From JAHJDS01 sp964569795 (GTDB lineage: Bacteria; Desulfobacterota; Desulfarculia; Desulfarculales; JAHJDS01), in contig CAZMVB010000001.1 of NCBI GenBank assembly GCA_964569795.1, positions 1 to 64,000 on the forward strand: DNA of 64,000 bases. The letters are read 5' to 3'. Under the pieces are notes generated by a model. The model did not search any database. It had not been told where the DNA came from and saw nothing but the letters and a program-made list of their open reading frames with translations. This document shows positions 24,687-33,323 of this stretch, one piece after another. The position numbers were made by a program, and so were the translations under genes. The first letter of the stretch is position 1, and each line of letters opens with the position of its first letter.

Positions 24687-26009
24687 ATGGCCGAGATCTT
24701 GGACGTGGCCGAGCGCCTGTGGCAAGGCGAGATCGACACCTACTCCTATCACCCCTTTGCGCCGCCCTACGGCCTGGTGGAGATGACCCCGGGCTGGTGG
24801 TTCTACAAGGGCTTTGCCAACACCATCGTCGCCCAGACCGACGAAGGCCTGATCATCATCGATCCGGCGGCCTTCATCGACACCAAGATCAAGTACGACG
24901 CCATCCGCGGGGTGACCGACCTGAGGCTGGACACGGCGGTGTACACCCACGGCCATACCGATCACGTCTTCGGCCTGCCCCTCTACCTGGCCGAGGCCGA
25001 GCAGCAGGGCTGGCCCGCCCCCCGGGTCATCGCCCACCAGGACCTGCCGGCCCGATTCGACCGCTACCGGGCCATGGCCGGCTGGAACGGGGTGATCAAC
25101 GGCCGCCAGTTCCGGGGCGACGCCACCCTGATACCCTGGCCGACCGAGTATCATTATCCGGACGTGACCTACACCGACCGCCTGACGATCACCGTCGGCG
25201 GGATCGAGGCCCGCCTCCGTCACGCCCGGGGCGAGACCGACGACCACACCTGGGTCTTCTTCCCCGGACCCAAGGTCCTGTGTAGCGGGGACCTGTTCAT
25301 CTGGGCCGTGCCCAACGCCGGCAACCCACAAAAAGTCCAGCGCTACGCCGCCGACTGGGCGGCCGCGCTCCGGGAGATGGCCGCCCTGGAGCCGGAGATC
25401 CTCCTCCCGGGTCACGGCTTTCCGATTGTGGGCCGGGACCGGGTGACGAGCGCCCTCATGGACACGGCCCGCTACCTGGAATCGATTCACACCCAGACCA
25501 TCGACCTGATGAACCAGGGCGCCACCCTGGACCGGATCATCCACGCCGTCAGGCCGCCCGAGGACCTGGCCGGGCGGCCCTACCTGCAACCGGTGTATGA
25601 TGAGCCCGAGTTCATTGTCCGCAACATCTATCGGCTCACGGGCGGCTGGTGGGACGGGCTGCCCAGCCGCCTCAAGCCGGCCCCCGAGGCGGCGGTGGCC
25701 GGCGAGCTGGCCGGCCTGGCCGGCGGGGCCGACAAGCTGGCCGCCCGGGCCGAACGACTGGCGGCCGGGGGTGATTTGCGGCTGGCCTGCCACCTGGCCG
25801 ACTGGGCCCACCTGGCCGCCCCGGACGATCCGGCCGTGTCCCAGGCGGCCCAGCGGGTCTATCAGGCCCGGATGCGGACCGAGACCTCGACCATGGCCCT
25901 GGGCGTCTTTCTGGAGGCGGCCCGCTCCCTGGGGGCCGAGTTCGAGGACGCCAACCTGGCCCGCGGTCGATTGATCATGGCCCAGGCCCACCAAGGCCGG
26001 TCGGGTTAG
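24687..26009 (+). CDS. Alkylsulfatase-like metallo-beta-lactamase-fold hydrolase
   Basis: The 440-residue protein has the metal motif Thr-His-Gly-His-Thr-Asp-His (about residues 88-94), further ligands in Gly-Glu-Thr-Asp-Asp-His and Cys-Ser-Gly-Asp-Leu, and Pro-Gly-His-Gly near residue 243. A C-terminal helical segment (from about residue 260, with Tyr-Leu-Glu-Ser-Ile-His) resembles the alkylsulfatase dimerisation domain, but the SCP2-like domain of SdsA1-type enzymes is absent. These enzymes hydrolyse alkyl sulfates with inversion. No signal peptide is seen. AAGGAG precedes the ATG, 10 bp after the sulfatase-fold gene, so the two may act on the same or successive esters. Confidence 0.82.
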   Translation: MAEILDVAERLWQGEIDTYSYHPFAPPYGLVEMTPGWWFYKGFANTIVAQTDEGLIIIDPAAFIDTKIKYDAIRGVTDLRLDTAVYTHGHTDHVFGLPLYLAEAEQQGWPAPRVIAHQDLPARFDRYRAMAGWNGVINGRQFRGDATLIPWPTEYHYPDVTYTDRLTITVGGIEARLRHARGETDDHTWVFFPGPKVLCSGDLFIWAVPNAGNPQKVQRYAADWAAALREMAALEPEILLPGHGFPIVGRDRVTSALMDTARYLESIHTQTIDLMNQGATLDRIIHAVRPPEDLAGRPYLQPVYDEPEFIVRNIYRLTGGWWDGLPSRLKPAPEAAVAGELAGLAGGADKLAARAERLAAGGDLRLACHLADWAHLAAPDDPAVSQAAQRVYQARMRTETSTMALGVFLEAARSLGAEFEDANLARGRLIMAQAHQGRSG

Positions 26010-26107
26010 GTCCTCGACGCCGGGGTGACGATCATGTTCGGCCGATCCGGGTGGGCCCCGGCCGGGGCGCGTCCGGTCCGGCCGTCTGAGGGACAGGGGA
26101 AGAGGGC

Positions 26108-28018
26108 GTGAGCGCCGAGCAGCAGCAGACCCGGGACCGATGGCAAAGGTCCATGACCCCGGTGGTGACCGTGGTCGCCCTGGCCATGATCGCCTACCAC
26201 CTTCTGATCGTCTGGTACCCCTTGTTCGGCGAGCTGATGAACCAGAACGCCCACCTGGGTTTCTGTCTGGTGCTGGTCTTTCTGGTCTGGGCCCGGGCGG
26301 TCAAGTCGCCCTGGGCCCGGGCGACCCTGATCGCGGCGGTCCTGATCAGTCTGGGTCTGGTGCTTTACATGGCCGTGGAATACAAGCGCCTGACCATGGA
26401 GGCCGGCTTCCCCCTGGGGCGCGACGTGGTGATCGGCATCGGCCTGATCCTGGCGGTGATCGTCGTCACCTGGAAGAGCTTCGGGGCCATCTTTCCGGTG
26501 ATGGTGCTCCTGGCCATGGGCTACGCCTTTTTCGGCCATTTGATCCCCGGGGTGCTGAGTCACCCCTCGCTCGAGTTCGGCTACGTCATCTCCAATTTGA
26601 GCGTCGGCTTTCAAGGCATCTACGGGATGCTGCTCAACGTCTCGGTGAACATCCTGTTCCTGCTGGTCATCTTCGGGTCCATCTTCGAGGCCACCGGCGT
26701 GACCAAGTTCTTCATGGCCTTCGGCACCCTGCTCAGCCGGCACATGCGGGGCGGGTCCGGCCAGACGGCGGTCTTCTCCAGCTCGTTCGTGGGCATGGTC
26801 AACGGCATCGCCGCGGCCAATGTGGCCATCACCGGGTCCTACACCATTCCGGTGATGATGAAGTCCGGCTTTCGGGGAGAACAGGCCGGGGCCATCGAGG
26901 CCATGGCCTCGACCGGCGGCCAGCTCACCCCGCCGATCATGGGCATCGCCGTGTTCATCATGGCCAACTTCCTGGGGACCAGCTACGCCGAGCTGATGGG
27001 CAAGGCCCTCCTGCCGGCCATCGCCTACTACGCCCTGGCCGTGGTCGGGGTGATGCTCATCGCCTCCCGGGAAGGCATCCCCCTGTCCACGGACCGGGTG
27101 GACCGGCGGGTGCTCCTGGCCGGTATCCCGGTGTTCGTGCTGCCCATGGCCGCCCTGACCATCCTGCTGCTGCGCCATTACTCGGTCGGCTTCGCCGCCT
27201 TCTGGGGCATCTGCGTCCTGGTGCTGGTCTCCCTGGCCACCCGGACCACCCGGCCGACCCTGAAGGGGCTCCTCAAAAACCTGATCGCCGGGGCGGTCCT
27301 GGGGGCGACCTTCGGGGCGGCGGTGGGCTGCATCGGCATCCTGGTCAAGTGCATGACCTTCACCGGTCTGGCGACCAAGCTCAGCCTGCTGATCACCACC
27401 GTGGCCGGCCAGGCCCTGTTGCCGGCCCTGGTGATGACCATGGTCCTGTCCATCCTGCTCAGTTCGTCCACGCCGACGGTCATCGCCTACGTGGTCGTCG
27501 CCTTCCTGGCGGCGCCCATCCTGACCGGACTGGGCGTCTCCAAGACCGCGGCCCATTTCTTCGTGTTCTACTACGCCATCCTGGCGGCGGTGGTCCCGCC
27601 CATCGCCGGGGCGGCCATGGTCGGCAGCCAGATCGCCCGGTCCAACTACCTCAAGACGGCCTGGGAGAGTTTCAAGCTGGTCGGCCCCTTTTTCCTGCTG
27701 CCCTATTTCGTGGTCCACCACCCGATCCTGCTGACCGAGTCCGAGCCCTGGGTAAAAGCGGTGACGGCCCTCATCGCCTTGATCGTCGCCCTGGGCGGCC
27801 TGCTGTTCGTCTGCCAGCGCTACTTCCTGACCCATCTCAGCCTGGCCGAGCGGGGCCTGTGGCTCAGCGCCGCCTCCCTGGCGACGCTGTATGGCCTGTA
27901 CGGCGGCTGGTATCTCTTTGGGCCGGCCCTGGGTCTGGCGGCGGGCGGCCTCGTGGTCCAGATCCTCAAGAAAAGAACGGCCGCCCCGCAAGGGGGCCCG
28001 GCCGAAATCGTTGACTAA
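26108..28018 (+). CDS. TRAP transporter fused permease (DctQM type, TAXI system)
   Basis: The 636-residue membrane protein has roughly 16-18 hydrophobic helices, combining a small DctQ-like N-terminal part and the large DctM-like part in one chain. The DctM signature is visible around Gly-Gly-Gln-Leu-Thr-Pro-Pro-Ile-Met-Gly (about residues 272-281) and again around Pro-Pro-Ile-Ala-Gly-Ala-Ala in the second half. Such fused permeases pair with TAXI binding proteins, and one follows after 18 bp. The system uses an ion gradient to import organic acids. The start is GTG 26108. The 98-bp gap before it holds no gene. Confidence 0.93.
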   Translation: MSAEQQQTRDRWQRSMTPVVTVVALAMIAYHLLIVWYPLFGELMNQNAHLGFCLVLVFLVWARAVKSPWARATLIAAVLISLGLVLYMAVEYKRLTMEAGFPLGRDVVIGIGLILAVIVVTWKSFGAIFPVMVLLAMGYAFFGHLIPGVLSHPSLEFGYVISNLSVGFQGIYGMLLNVSVNILFLLVIFGSIFEATGVTKFFMAFGTLLSRHMRGGSGQTAVFSSSFVGMVNGIAAANVAITGSYTIPVMMKSGFRGEQAGAIEAMASTGGQLTPPIMGIAVFIMANFLGTSYAELMGKALLPAIAYYALAVVGVMLIASREGIPLSTDRVDRRVLLAGIPVFVLPMAALTILLLRHYSVGFAAFWGICVLVLVSLATRTTRPTLKGLLKNLIAGAVLGATFGAAVGCIGILVKCMTFTGLATKLSLLITTVAGQALLPALVMTMVLSILLSSSTPTVIAYVVVAFLAAPILTGLGVSKTAAHFFVFYYAILAAVVPPIAGAAMVGSQIARSNYLKTAWESFKLVGPFFLLPYFVVHHPILLTESEPWVKAVTALIALIVALGGLLFVCQRYFLTHLSLAERGLWLSAASLATLYGLYGGWYLFGPALGLAAGGLVVQILKKRTAAPQGGPAEIVD

Positions 28019-28036
28019 TCCGAGGAGAGGTCTGTC

Positions 28037-29107
28037 ATGAGAAAAGCAACCCTGATCCTGATCGCCCTGTCGGCCTTGGTGGCGGTGTCCCCGCCGCTGC
28101 CGAGCGGGGCCGCGGCCAGGCATAAGCCGGTCACGGTGGTCTTCATGACCACCCCGTTCGGCACCCACATGTACGCCATCGGCGCCGCCGCCGAGCAGGT
28201 CTTCAAGAAGGCCGGCTCCTGGGTTCGGATCAAGCATCAGCCCACGCCGGGAGCGATGTACATGTACCGTTACATCGTCAAGAACCGGGAAAGGATGATC
28301 AAGGGCCAGGTCCCTTACACCATCGCCATCGGCGCCACGGCCCTGGTCGATTTCCTGCGGGAGGGCCGCCCTCCCTTTAAGCGGTTTCCCTGGCCCACGG
28401 TCAAGGCCCTGGTCTCCTCGCCGGCGGTGATGGGCGTTTACGCCACCTTTGATCCCAAGATCAAGCGGCTCGAAAATTTGGCCGGCAAGCGGGTCGGCAC
28501 CGGCGAGCGCTCCCGGCCCTTCCAGGGCATCCTGCTGGACAAGCCCCTGTTCGCCTCCCTGGGGATCTACCGCAAGATCAAGTGGGCCCGCCTGGGGTCC
28601 TTGGGATGCAAGGACGCCTTTTTGAACGGCCGGATCGACGTGGTGCCCCTCCGGTTCATGGGCCTGCTGGTCGAGAAGAACGGCCGGCTCATCACCCCCA
28701 AGTGCGCCGCCGGGCCGGCGACCATGGAGATCCTCAACTCGGGCCGGAAGCTGCATTTCATCCCGATGATGCCGGCCGAGCTGGCCCGGATCAAAAAGAT
28801 TCCAGGCGCCCTGGTCCAGCATCCGATCCTCTTCCTCAAGGGGGCCTTCAAGGGTCTGAATCACAACCTGTGGGGCCGGACCGGCCCGGGGGCGGTCCTG
28901 TGTGACAGTTCGCTGCCCGACGACGTGGCCGCCCAGATCGTCCGGGTCTGGACCAAGCACCGGAAGGACTTCGCCCGCTACGCGGCCGTGCTCAACTTCA
29001 TGCCCCTGACGCCGTACCCCCTGGGCGCCCGGCCGGACCAGGTCCACCCGGGGACGCTCAAGGCCATGAAACGGATGGGCCTGCCCATTCCCAAGCTCAA
29101 GTTCTGA
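28037..29107 (+). CDS. TRAP transporter TAXI-family substrate-binding protein
   Basis: The 356-residue protein has a Sec signal peptide (hydrophobic residues about 5-25, Ala-X-Ala site near 27). The mature part carries the TAXI pattern: Thr-Pro-Phe-Gly-Thr and Ala-Ile-Gly-Ala near the start, an Asn-Leu-Ala-Gly-Lys-Arg-Val-Gly block near residue 152 where the family has its Leu-X-Gly-Lys-X-Val, and a late Pro-Leu-His-like segment replaced by His-Pro-Gly. It is the periplasmic receptor for the fused permease upstream. The ligand cannot be told; neighbouring ester hydrolases and CoA ligases suggest an organic acid. Confidence 0.9.
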   Translation: MRKATLILIALSALVAVSPPLPSGAAARHKPVTVVFMTTPFGTHMYAIGAAAEQVFKKAGSWVRIKHQPTPGAMYMYRYIVKNRERMIKGQVPYTIAIGATALVDFLREGRPPFKRFPWPTVKALVSSPAVMGVYATFDPKIKRLENLAGKRVGTGERSRPFQGILLDKPLFASLGIYRKIKWARLGSLGCKDAFLNGRIDVVPLRFMGLLVEKNGRLITPKCAAGPATMEILNSGRKLHFIPMMPAELARIKKIPGALVQHPILFLKGAFKGLNHNLWGRTGPGAVLCDSSLPDDVAAQIVRVWTKHRKDFARYAAVLNFMPLTPYPLGARPDQVHPGTLKAMKRMGLPIPKLKF

Positions 29108-29114
29108 CCCCTCG

Positions 29115-29147
29115 CCGGCCCGGGGACGCTGCCCGTCCCCGGGCCGG
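29115..29147 (+). terminator. Strong terminator hairpin after the TRAP genes
   Basis: Perfect 13-bp arms ccggcccggggac (29115-29127) and gtccccgggccgg (29135-29147) enclose a 7-base loop, 8 bases after the TAXI stop, followed by the T-rich attcttgttc. It would end or attenuate the sigma-54 transcript before the ligase gene. Confidence 0.75.
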
Positions 29148-29201
29148 ATTCTTGTTCACGCACCGGAACGTACCCGGCCTCTACCCCGCGGGGTCTAAAA
29201 A

Positions 29202-30896
29202 ATGTCCAAGAACTTCGCCGCCTGGCCCCAGGGACGGCCGCACAGTCTCGACTATCCCCGCTTGCCGGTCTTTGAGATCCTGGACCAGACCGCCGCCCGG
29301 GTGCCCGAGCGCGCCGCCCTGATCTTCAGGGGCCGGGCCGTGACCTACGCCCGGCTCAAGGAACTCTCCGATCGCCTGGCCGGGGCCCTGGCCCGGCGGG
29401 GCGTCAAACCGGGCGACCGGGTGGCCCTGCACCTGCCCAACTGCCCGGCCTTTGCCGTGGCCTACTACGGGCTGCTCAAGGCCGGGGCCGTGTTCAGTCC
29501 GGTCAGCCCCCTGCTGTCGCCCCGGGAGGTAGCCCTTCAACTCGAAGATTCCGGGGCGCGGACCGTGGTCACGACCACGGCCCTGTACGAGTCGGTTCAC
29601 GCCGGGTCGGGGGACACCCGGGACCTGATCGTGACCGACCTGGCCGATGACCTCGACCCGAGTGACCGGCCAATCCCGCCCCCGCCGGCCGGCATCTCGC
29701 TTCTGGGCAACCTCTTACGGACCAGTCCGCCCCGGGCCCCCGAGGTCAGCCTCGATCCCGACCAGGACCTGGCCCACCTGGCCTACACCGGGGGGACCAC
29801 CGGCCGGTCCAAGGGGGTCATGCTCACCCACCGCAACGTGGTGGCCAACGTGATGCAGAACTGCCTGTGGGCCCTGGGCGGCCGGGTCGAGACCCGGGAC
29901 GGGCGGATCCATCTCGTGCCTCCCCAGGAGACGGCCGGGCCGGCCGTGTTCGAGCGCGACCGCGAGGTCTGTCTGATGGTCCCGCCCTGGTTTCACGCCA
30001 TGGGGGCGGTCGCCCTCAACAACCAGGTCTTCCTCGGCAGCACCATCATCGTCTTTGCGCGCTTCGACCCGGACGAGTACCTGGCCGCCGCGGCCAGGTT
30101 TGAGGCCACCTTCATGAACGGCGCGCCGCCGGTGTACGGCCGGCTGTTCAGTCATCCCGGGTTCAAGGGGGACGAACTGCACCGCGTCAAGTGGGCCGTG
30201 TCGGGCGCGGCGCCCCTGCCCCGGAGCCTGATCGGGAAGATGCTGGCCCACATCCCCGGGGTGATCACCGAGGGTTACGGCCTGTCCGAGTGCGCCTCGG
30301 CGGCCACGGCCAACCCGCCCCGCCGGGAGGCCATGCGTCCGGGGAGCATCGGGCTGCCCCTGTTCGACACCGAGATCGAGATCGTCGATCTGGACACCGG
30401 GCGGCCCCTGCCCCCGGGCAAGGAGGGTGAAATCCGCATCAAGGGCCCCCAGGTGATGGCCGGCTACTGGCAAAACCGGGCGGCCACGGCCCGGGTGCTC
30501 CGGGAAGGCTGGCTGCATACGGGCGACATCGGCCGTGAGGACGCGGACGGCTACTTCTACGTCACCGACCGGCTCAAGGACATGATCCTGTACAAGGGCT
30601 ACAACGTCTATCCCCGGGAGCTGGAGGAAATCCTTCATGGCCACGGGGACATCGAGTCGTGCGCCGTGGTCGGCCGGCCGGACCCGGACGTGGGTGAACG
30701 GCCGGTGGCCTTTGTCCAGGCCCGGGCCGGCCGGAGTCCGGACCCCGACGAATTGATGGCCTTTGTCAACGACCAGGTGGCCTCCTACAAGAAGCTCCGG
30801 GAGGTGCACGTGATCGATCAGATCCCGGTCAGCGGGCCGGGCAAGGTCCTGAAGCGGGTGCTGCGCGACCGGCTCGACCGATATCCCTCGGAGTAG
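29202..30896 (+). CDS. Acyl-CoA ligase (AMP-forming, long-chain/aromatic type)
   Basis: The 564-residue enzyme has the AMP-binding signature Tyr-Thr-Gly-Gly-Thr-Thr-Gly-Arg-Ser-Lys-Gly (about residue 198), Glu-Gly-Tyr-Gly-Leu-Ser-Glu, the hinge Tyr-Val-Thr-Asp-Arg-Leu-Lys-Asp and the catalytic C-terminal Lys in Gly-Pro-Gly-Lys-Val-Leu-Lys. It activates a carboxylic acid to its CoA thioester. It lies 94 bp after the TAXI gene beyond a strong hairpin, with a weak RBS. In context it would activate the acid imported by TRAP or released by the hydrolases. Chain length or ring specificity cannot be judged. Confidence 0.9.
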   Translation: MSKNFAAWPQGRPHSLDYPRLPVFEILDQTAARVPERAALIFRGRAVTYARLKELSDRLAGALARRGVKPGDRVALHLPNCPAFAVAYYGLLKAGAVFSPVSPLLSPREVALQLEDSGARTVVTTTALYESVHAGSGDTRDLIVTDLADDLDPSDRPIPPPPAGISLLGNLLRTSPPRAPEVSLDPDQDLAHLAYTGGTTGRSKGVMLTHRNVVANVMQNCLWALGGRVETRDGRIHLVPPQETAGPAVFERDREVCLMVPPWFHAMGAVALNNQVFLGSTIIVFARFDPDEYLAAAARFEATFMNGAPPVYGRLFSHPGFKGDELHRVKWAVSGAAPLPRSLIGKMLAHIPGVITEGYGLSECASAATANPPRREAMRPGSIGLPLFDTEIEIVDLDTGRPLPPGKEGEIRIKGPQVMAGYWQNRAATARVLREGWLHTGDIGREDADGYFYVTDRLKDMILYKGYNVYPRELEEILHGHGDIESCAVVGRPDPDVGERPVAFVQARAGRSPDPDELMAFVNDQVASYKKLREVHVIDQIPVSGPGKVLKRVLRDRLDRYPSE

Positions 30897-30900
30897 AACC

Positions 30901-31194
30901 ATGGAACATTGCCGGCTGTTCATTGCCGGCCAGTTCGTTGACGCCCAGGACGGTCAGACCTTCGAGACCATCGACCCCGGCACGGGCCATCCCTTTGCCA
31001 CGGTGGCCCGGGCCGGGGCCGACGCCGTGACGTCCTTGACCAAGGAGATCGGTCATCCCCTGGCCGTGGGCGTCGAACCGGAGTCGTTCATGGAACTGGC
31101 GATGCACGCCGCCGCCGATCCGGCGGTCATGTTCAATCCCCGGCCGACACAAGGGCCGGCCGGGGTTTTCGAGGTGTTCACGGCCGCGGCTTGA
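30901..31194 (+). pseudogene. In-frame scar: aldehyde dehydrogenase N-terminus fused to iron alcohol dehydrogenase C-terminus
   Basis: The 97-codon frame has two unrelated halves. Residues 1-42 match the start of NAD-aldehyde dehydrogenases (Leu-Phe-Ile-Ala-Gly-Gln-Phe-Val-Asp, then Ile-Asp-Pro-Gly-Thr-Gly and Ala-Thr-Val-Ala-Arg-Ala). Residues from about 43 to 97 match the extreme C-terminus of iron-containing alcohol dehydrogenases (Phe-Met-Glu-Leu-Ala-Met, Phe-Asn-Pro-Arg-Pro, ending Phe-Thr-Ala-Ala). Neither active site is present. A single deletion between two neighbouring genes would produce this. Start ATG 30901 is 5 bp after the ligase. A functional 97-residue protein is very unlikely. 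Confidence 0.7.
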
Positions 31195-31276
31195 AGGAAA
31201 ACCCGGCGCGGCGTGACCATTTCCGCCCGGAGACGCCGCACAGCCTTACGCCGGCTAGTCAGGGCGAATCAGTTGA

Positions 31277-32794
31277 TCAACTTGCTCCCGGCTCTTCGGC
31301 CTGTTCGAACATCTTGCCAAGGGCGGGCTTGGTGACCTTGCCCATCGGGTTCCGGGGCAAATCCGTGACGACCATGAGCCGGCTCGGTATCTTATACGGG
31401 GCCAGCCGGCGCTTGCACCAGGTCCTCAGGCCGTCCAGGCCAAGCGCTTCTCCTTGATTTAAAATAACGGCGGCCGCCACTCGCTCACCCCATTCAGGGT
31501 CCGGCACCCCCACCACGGCGCATTCCCTGACGGCCGGATGGGTCCGCAGGGCCTCTTCTATTTCCAGGGCCGAGACCTTGTAGCCGCCCGTTTTGATTAT
31601 GTCCGTGCTTTTGCGGCCCAGGATGCGGTAACTACCGTCCTCGACCACGGCCACGTCGCCGGTGGCAAACCAGCCGTCCCCAAAACAAGCGGCCGTCTCG
31701 TCCGGCCTTTGCCAGTACTCATCAAAAACCGACGGACCCCTGACCTGCAATTCCCCGGACCGGCCGGCATCGATCACCACCCCCGCTTCATCCACCTGGC
31801 GCACCTCTACCCGGGGCAGGGGAACACCCACAAAGCCGGGGCGTCGCTTTCCGTGCAGGGGATTGGAAAGGGCCATGCCGATTTCGGTCATGCCGTAGCG
31901 CTCCAGCATGGCCTGACCGCTGATCCGTTCCCACTTCCTGAAAACGCTCACCGGCAGGGCCGCCGAGCCGGACACGAACAGGCGCAGCTCCCGGCAGGCC
32001 CTGGACATTCGACGTTTCTTCCCGGGCGTCGCCTCCTCCCACGCCTTGATCAGCTTGACATAGATGGTCGGCACGGCCATGAACAAGGTCAGGCCCCCCT
32101 GGATGAACCGGTCCCAGACCTCGTCGGCGTCGAACCGGGGTTGCATCTCGCACACCGCCCCCGCCCACAGGGCGCAGGCCAGCACGTTGATGACCCCGTG
32201 AACGTGGTGCAGAGGCAGGACATTCAGGATGCGATCGTCGGCCGTCCACTCCCAGGCCTCGGTCAGGCAGGTGATCTGGGCCTGAATGTTGACGTGACTG
32301 GTCACCACGCCCTTGGGCTGGCCGGTGGTTCCGCTGGTGTAAATGATCATCGCCTGTTGGCCCGGATCGACGTCGGGCAGCGAGGCGGGGATAGAATCCA
32401 GCAACCCCTGGCTGCTGAAAAATTTCAATCCCATCCGGTCGGCCAGGGGGCGCAGTCGCGGGGCATACCCCGCGTCGGCGACTATCATCGAGGCCCCGGA
32501 GTCTTCAATGACGTATTTCAGTTCAGGGGTCGGGTGCGCCTCGCACAGGGGAACCGCCACGCCTCCGGCCCGCCAGACTCCCCACTGGACCGCCCCGTAC
32601 ACGAAGTCCCGGGGCAGCAGGAAGGCCACCCGGGCCTCTTCCAGGTCCCTTTGGCCGGCCAGAAGACCCGAGGCCACCCGCAACGAGGCATCCAACAGGT
32701 CACCATAGCTGAAAACGCCCGAGGCCGAAACAATGGCGGTCCGCGGACCGTGCCCTCGGGCCCGGTCGATCAATGGGATCGAGCAGGCAGACAT
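31277..32794 (-). CDS. Acyl-CoA synthetase (AMP-forming), malonyl-CoA synthetase-like
   Basis: The 505-residue enzyme has Ile-Tyr-Thr-Ser-Gly-Thr-Thr-Gly-Gln-Pro-Lys-Gly (about residue 153), Met-Leu-Glu-Arg-Tyr-Gly-Met-Thr-Glu (about 294), the Gly-Arg-Lys-Ser-Thr-Asp-Ile-Ile-Lys-Thr-Gly-Gly segment (about 408) and the C-terminal Pro-Met-Gly-Lys-Val. The Lys-Thr-Gly-Gly-Tyr-Lys-Val-Ser form is common in MatB/ACSF3-type synthetases, so a short dicarboxylic substrate such as malonate is possible. AGGAGGG precedes the ATG on the minus strand. It is convergent with the scar and first ligase, and shares no operon with them. Confidence 0.87.
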   Translation of the reverse strand: MSACSIPLIDRARGHGPRTAIVSASGVFSYGDLLDASLRVASGLLAGQRDLEEARVAFLLPRDFVYGAVQWGVWRAGGVAVPLCEAHPTPELKYVIEDSGASMIVADAGYAPRLRPLADRMGLKFFSSQGLLDSIPASLPDVDPGQQAMIIYTSGTTGQPKGVVTSHVNIQAQITCLTEAWEWTADDRILNVLPLHHVHGVINVLACALWAGAVCEMQPRFDADEVWDRFIQGGLTLFMAVPTIYVKLIKAWEEATPGKKRRMSRACRELRLFVSGSAALPVSVFRKWERISGQAMLERYGMTEIGMALSNPLHGKRRPGFVGVPLPRVEVRQVDEAGVVIDAGRSGELQVRGPSVFDEYWQRPDETAACFGDGWFATGDVAVVEDGSYRILGRKSTDIIKTGGYKVSALEIEEALRTHPAVRECAVVGVPDPEWGERVAAAVILNQGEALGLDGLRTWCKRRLAPYKIPSRLMVVTDLPRNPMGKVTKPALGKMFEQAEEPGAS

Positions 32795-32827
32795 GGATCA
32801 GGCCCTCCTTTGCCTGGCGTCACTACA

Positions 32828-32856
32828 ATATCACCCCTGGAGGTGGTGTCTGTCCA
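32828..32856 (-). promoter_or_regulatory. Possible promoter of the malonyl-CoA synthetase-like gene
   Basis: On the minus strand TGGACA (32856-32851) and TGATAT (32833-32828) are 17 bp apart, about 30 bp before the start codon. The match to consensus is moderate. Confidence 0.3.
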
Positions 32857-33323
32857 GGCCATCAGAGCCGGGCCGGGCCATGGGCGACCATCGCCGCGGC
32901 CCACGGGGCCTTCGCCTCACCTGCGGACGAGTTTATTCTCCAGCCTGAAAATACGGGGAAAGGTTGCCGTAAGGTGAGGGTGGTAAGATCGGGAATGTCG
33001 GAGCGGCCATGACGACACGCCGCCCAGCCGGGACAGGGGCACAGCAATAGAATCTTCAATCCGGGTCAAAAGGGCTGAGCCGGCCGCCAGGCCGATCCTC
33101 AGGGACCTGGAACTGGCCGCCTGGGAGACGACCTGGACACCGCCATTTCCGGCGGGACACACTCAACGGGCGCCCCGAAGCTCGAGGGCATGCCGGGGGC
33201 GGGTCCGAACCGTTACCGCCTTGACGCGGGGCCGTTCTTCTTTCCTGAGACAGATCTTGAAACAGAACCGACTCTGAATCTGCGACGGCTTTCGGGGGAC
33301 AGGTCAAGGCCCGTACAAAAGGT
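32857..33323. other. Intergenic region, no gene recognised
   Basis: Between the synthetase promoter and the end of the signalling operon I see no frame with credible protein likeness on either strand. Several short frames (for example minus 33056-33307) have shadow composition. A Leu-Arg-Asp-Leu-Glu-Leu-Ala-like stretch on the plus strand near 33095-33125 is too short to identify. No tRNA, repeat or clear terminator was found. Confidence 0.5.
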
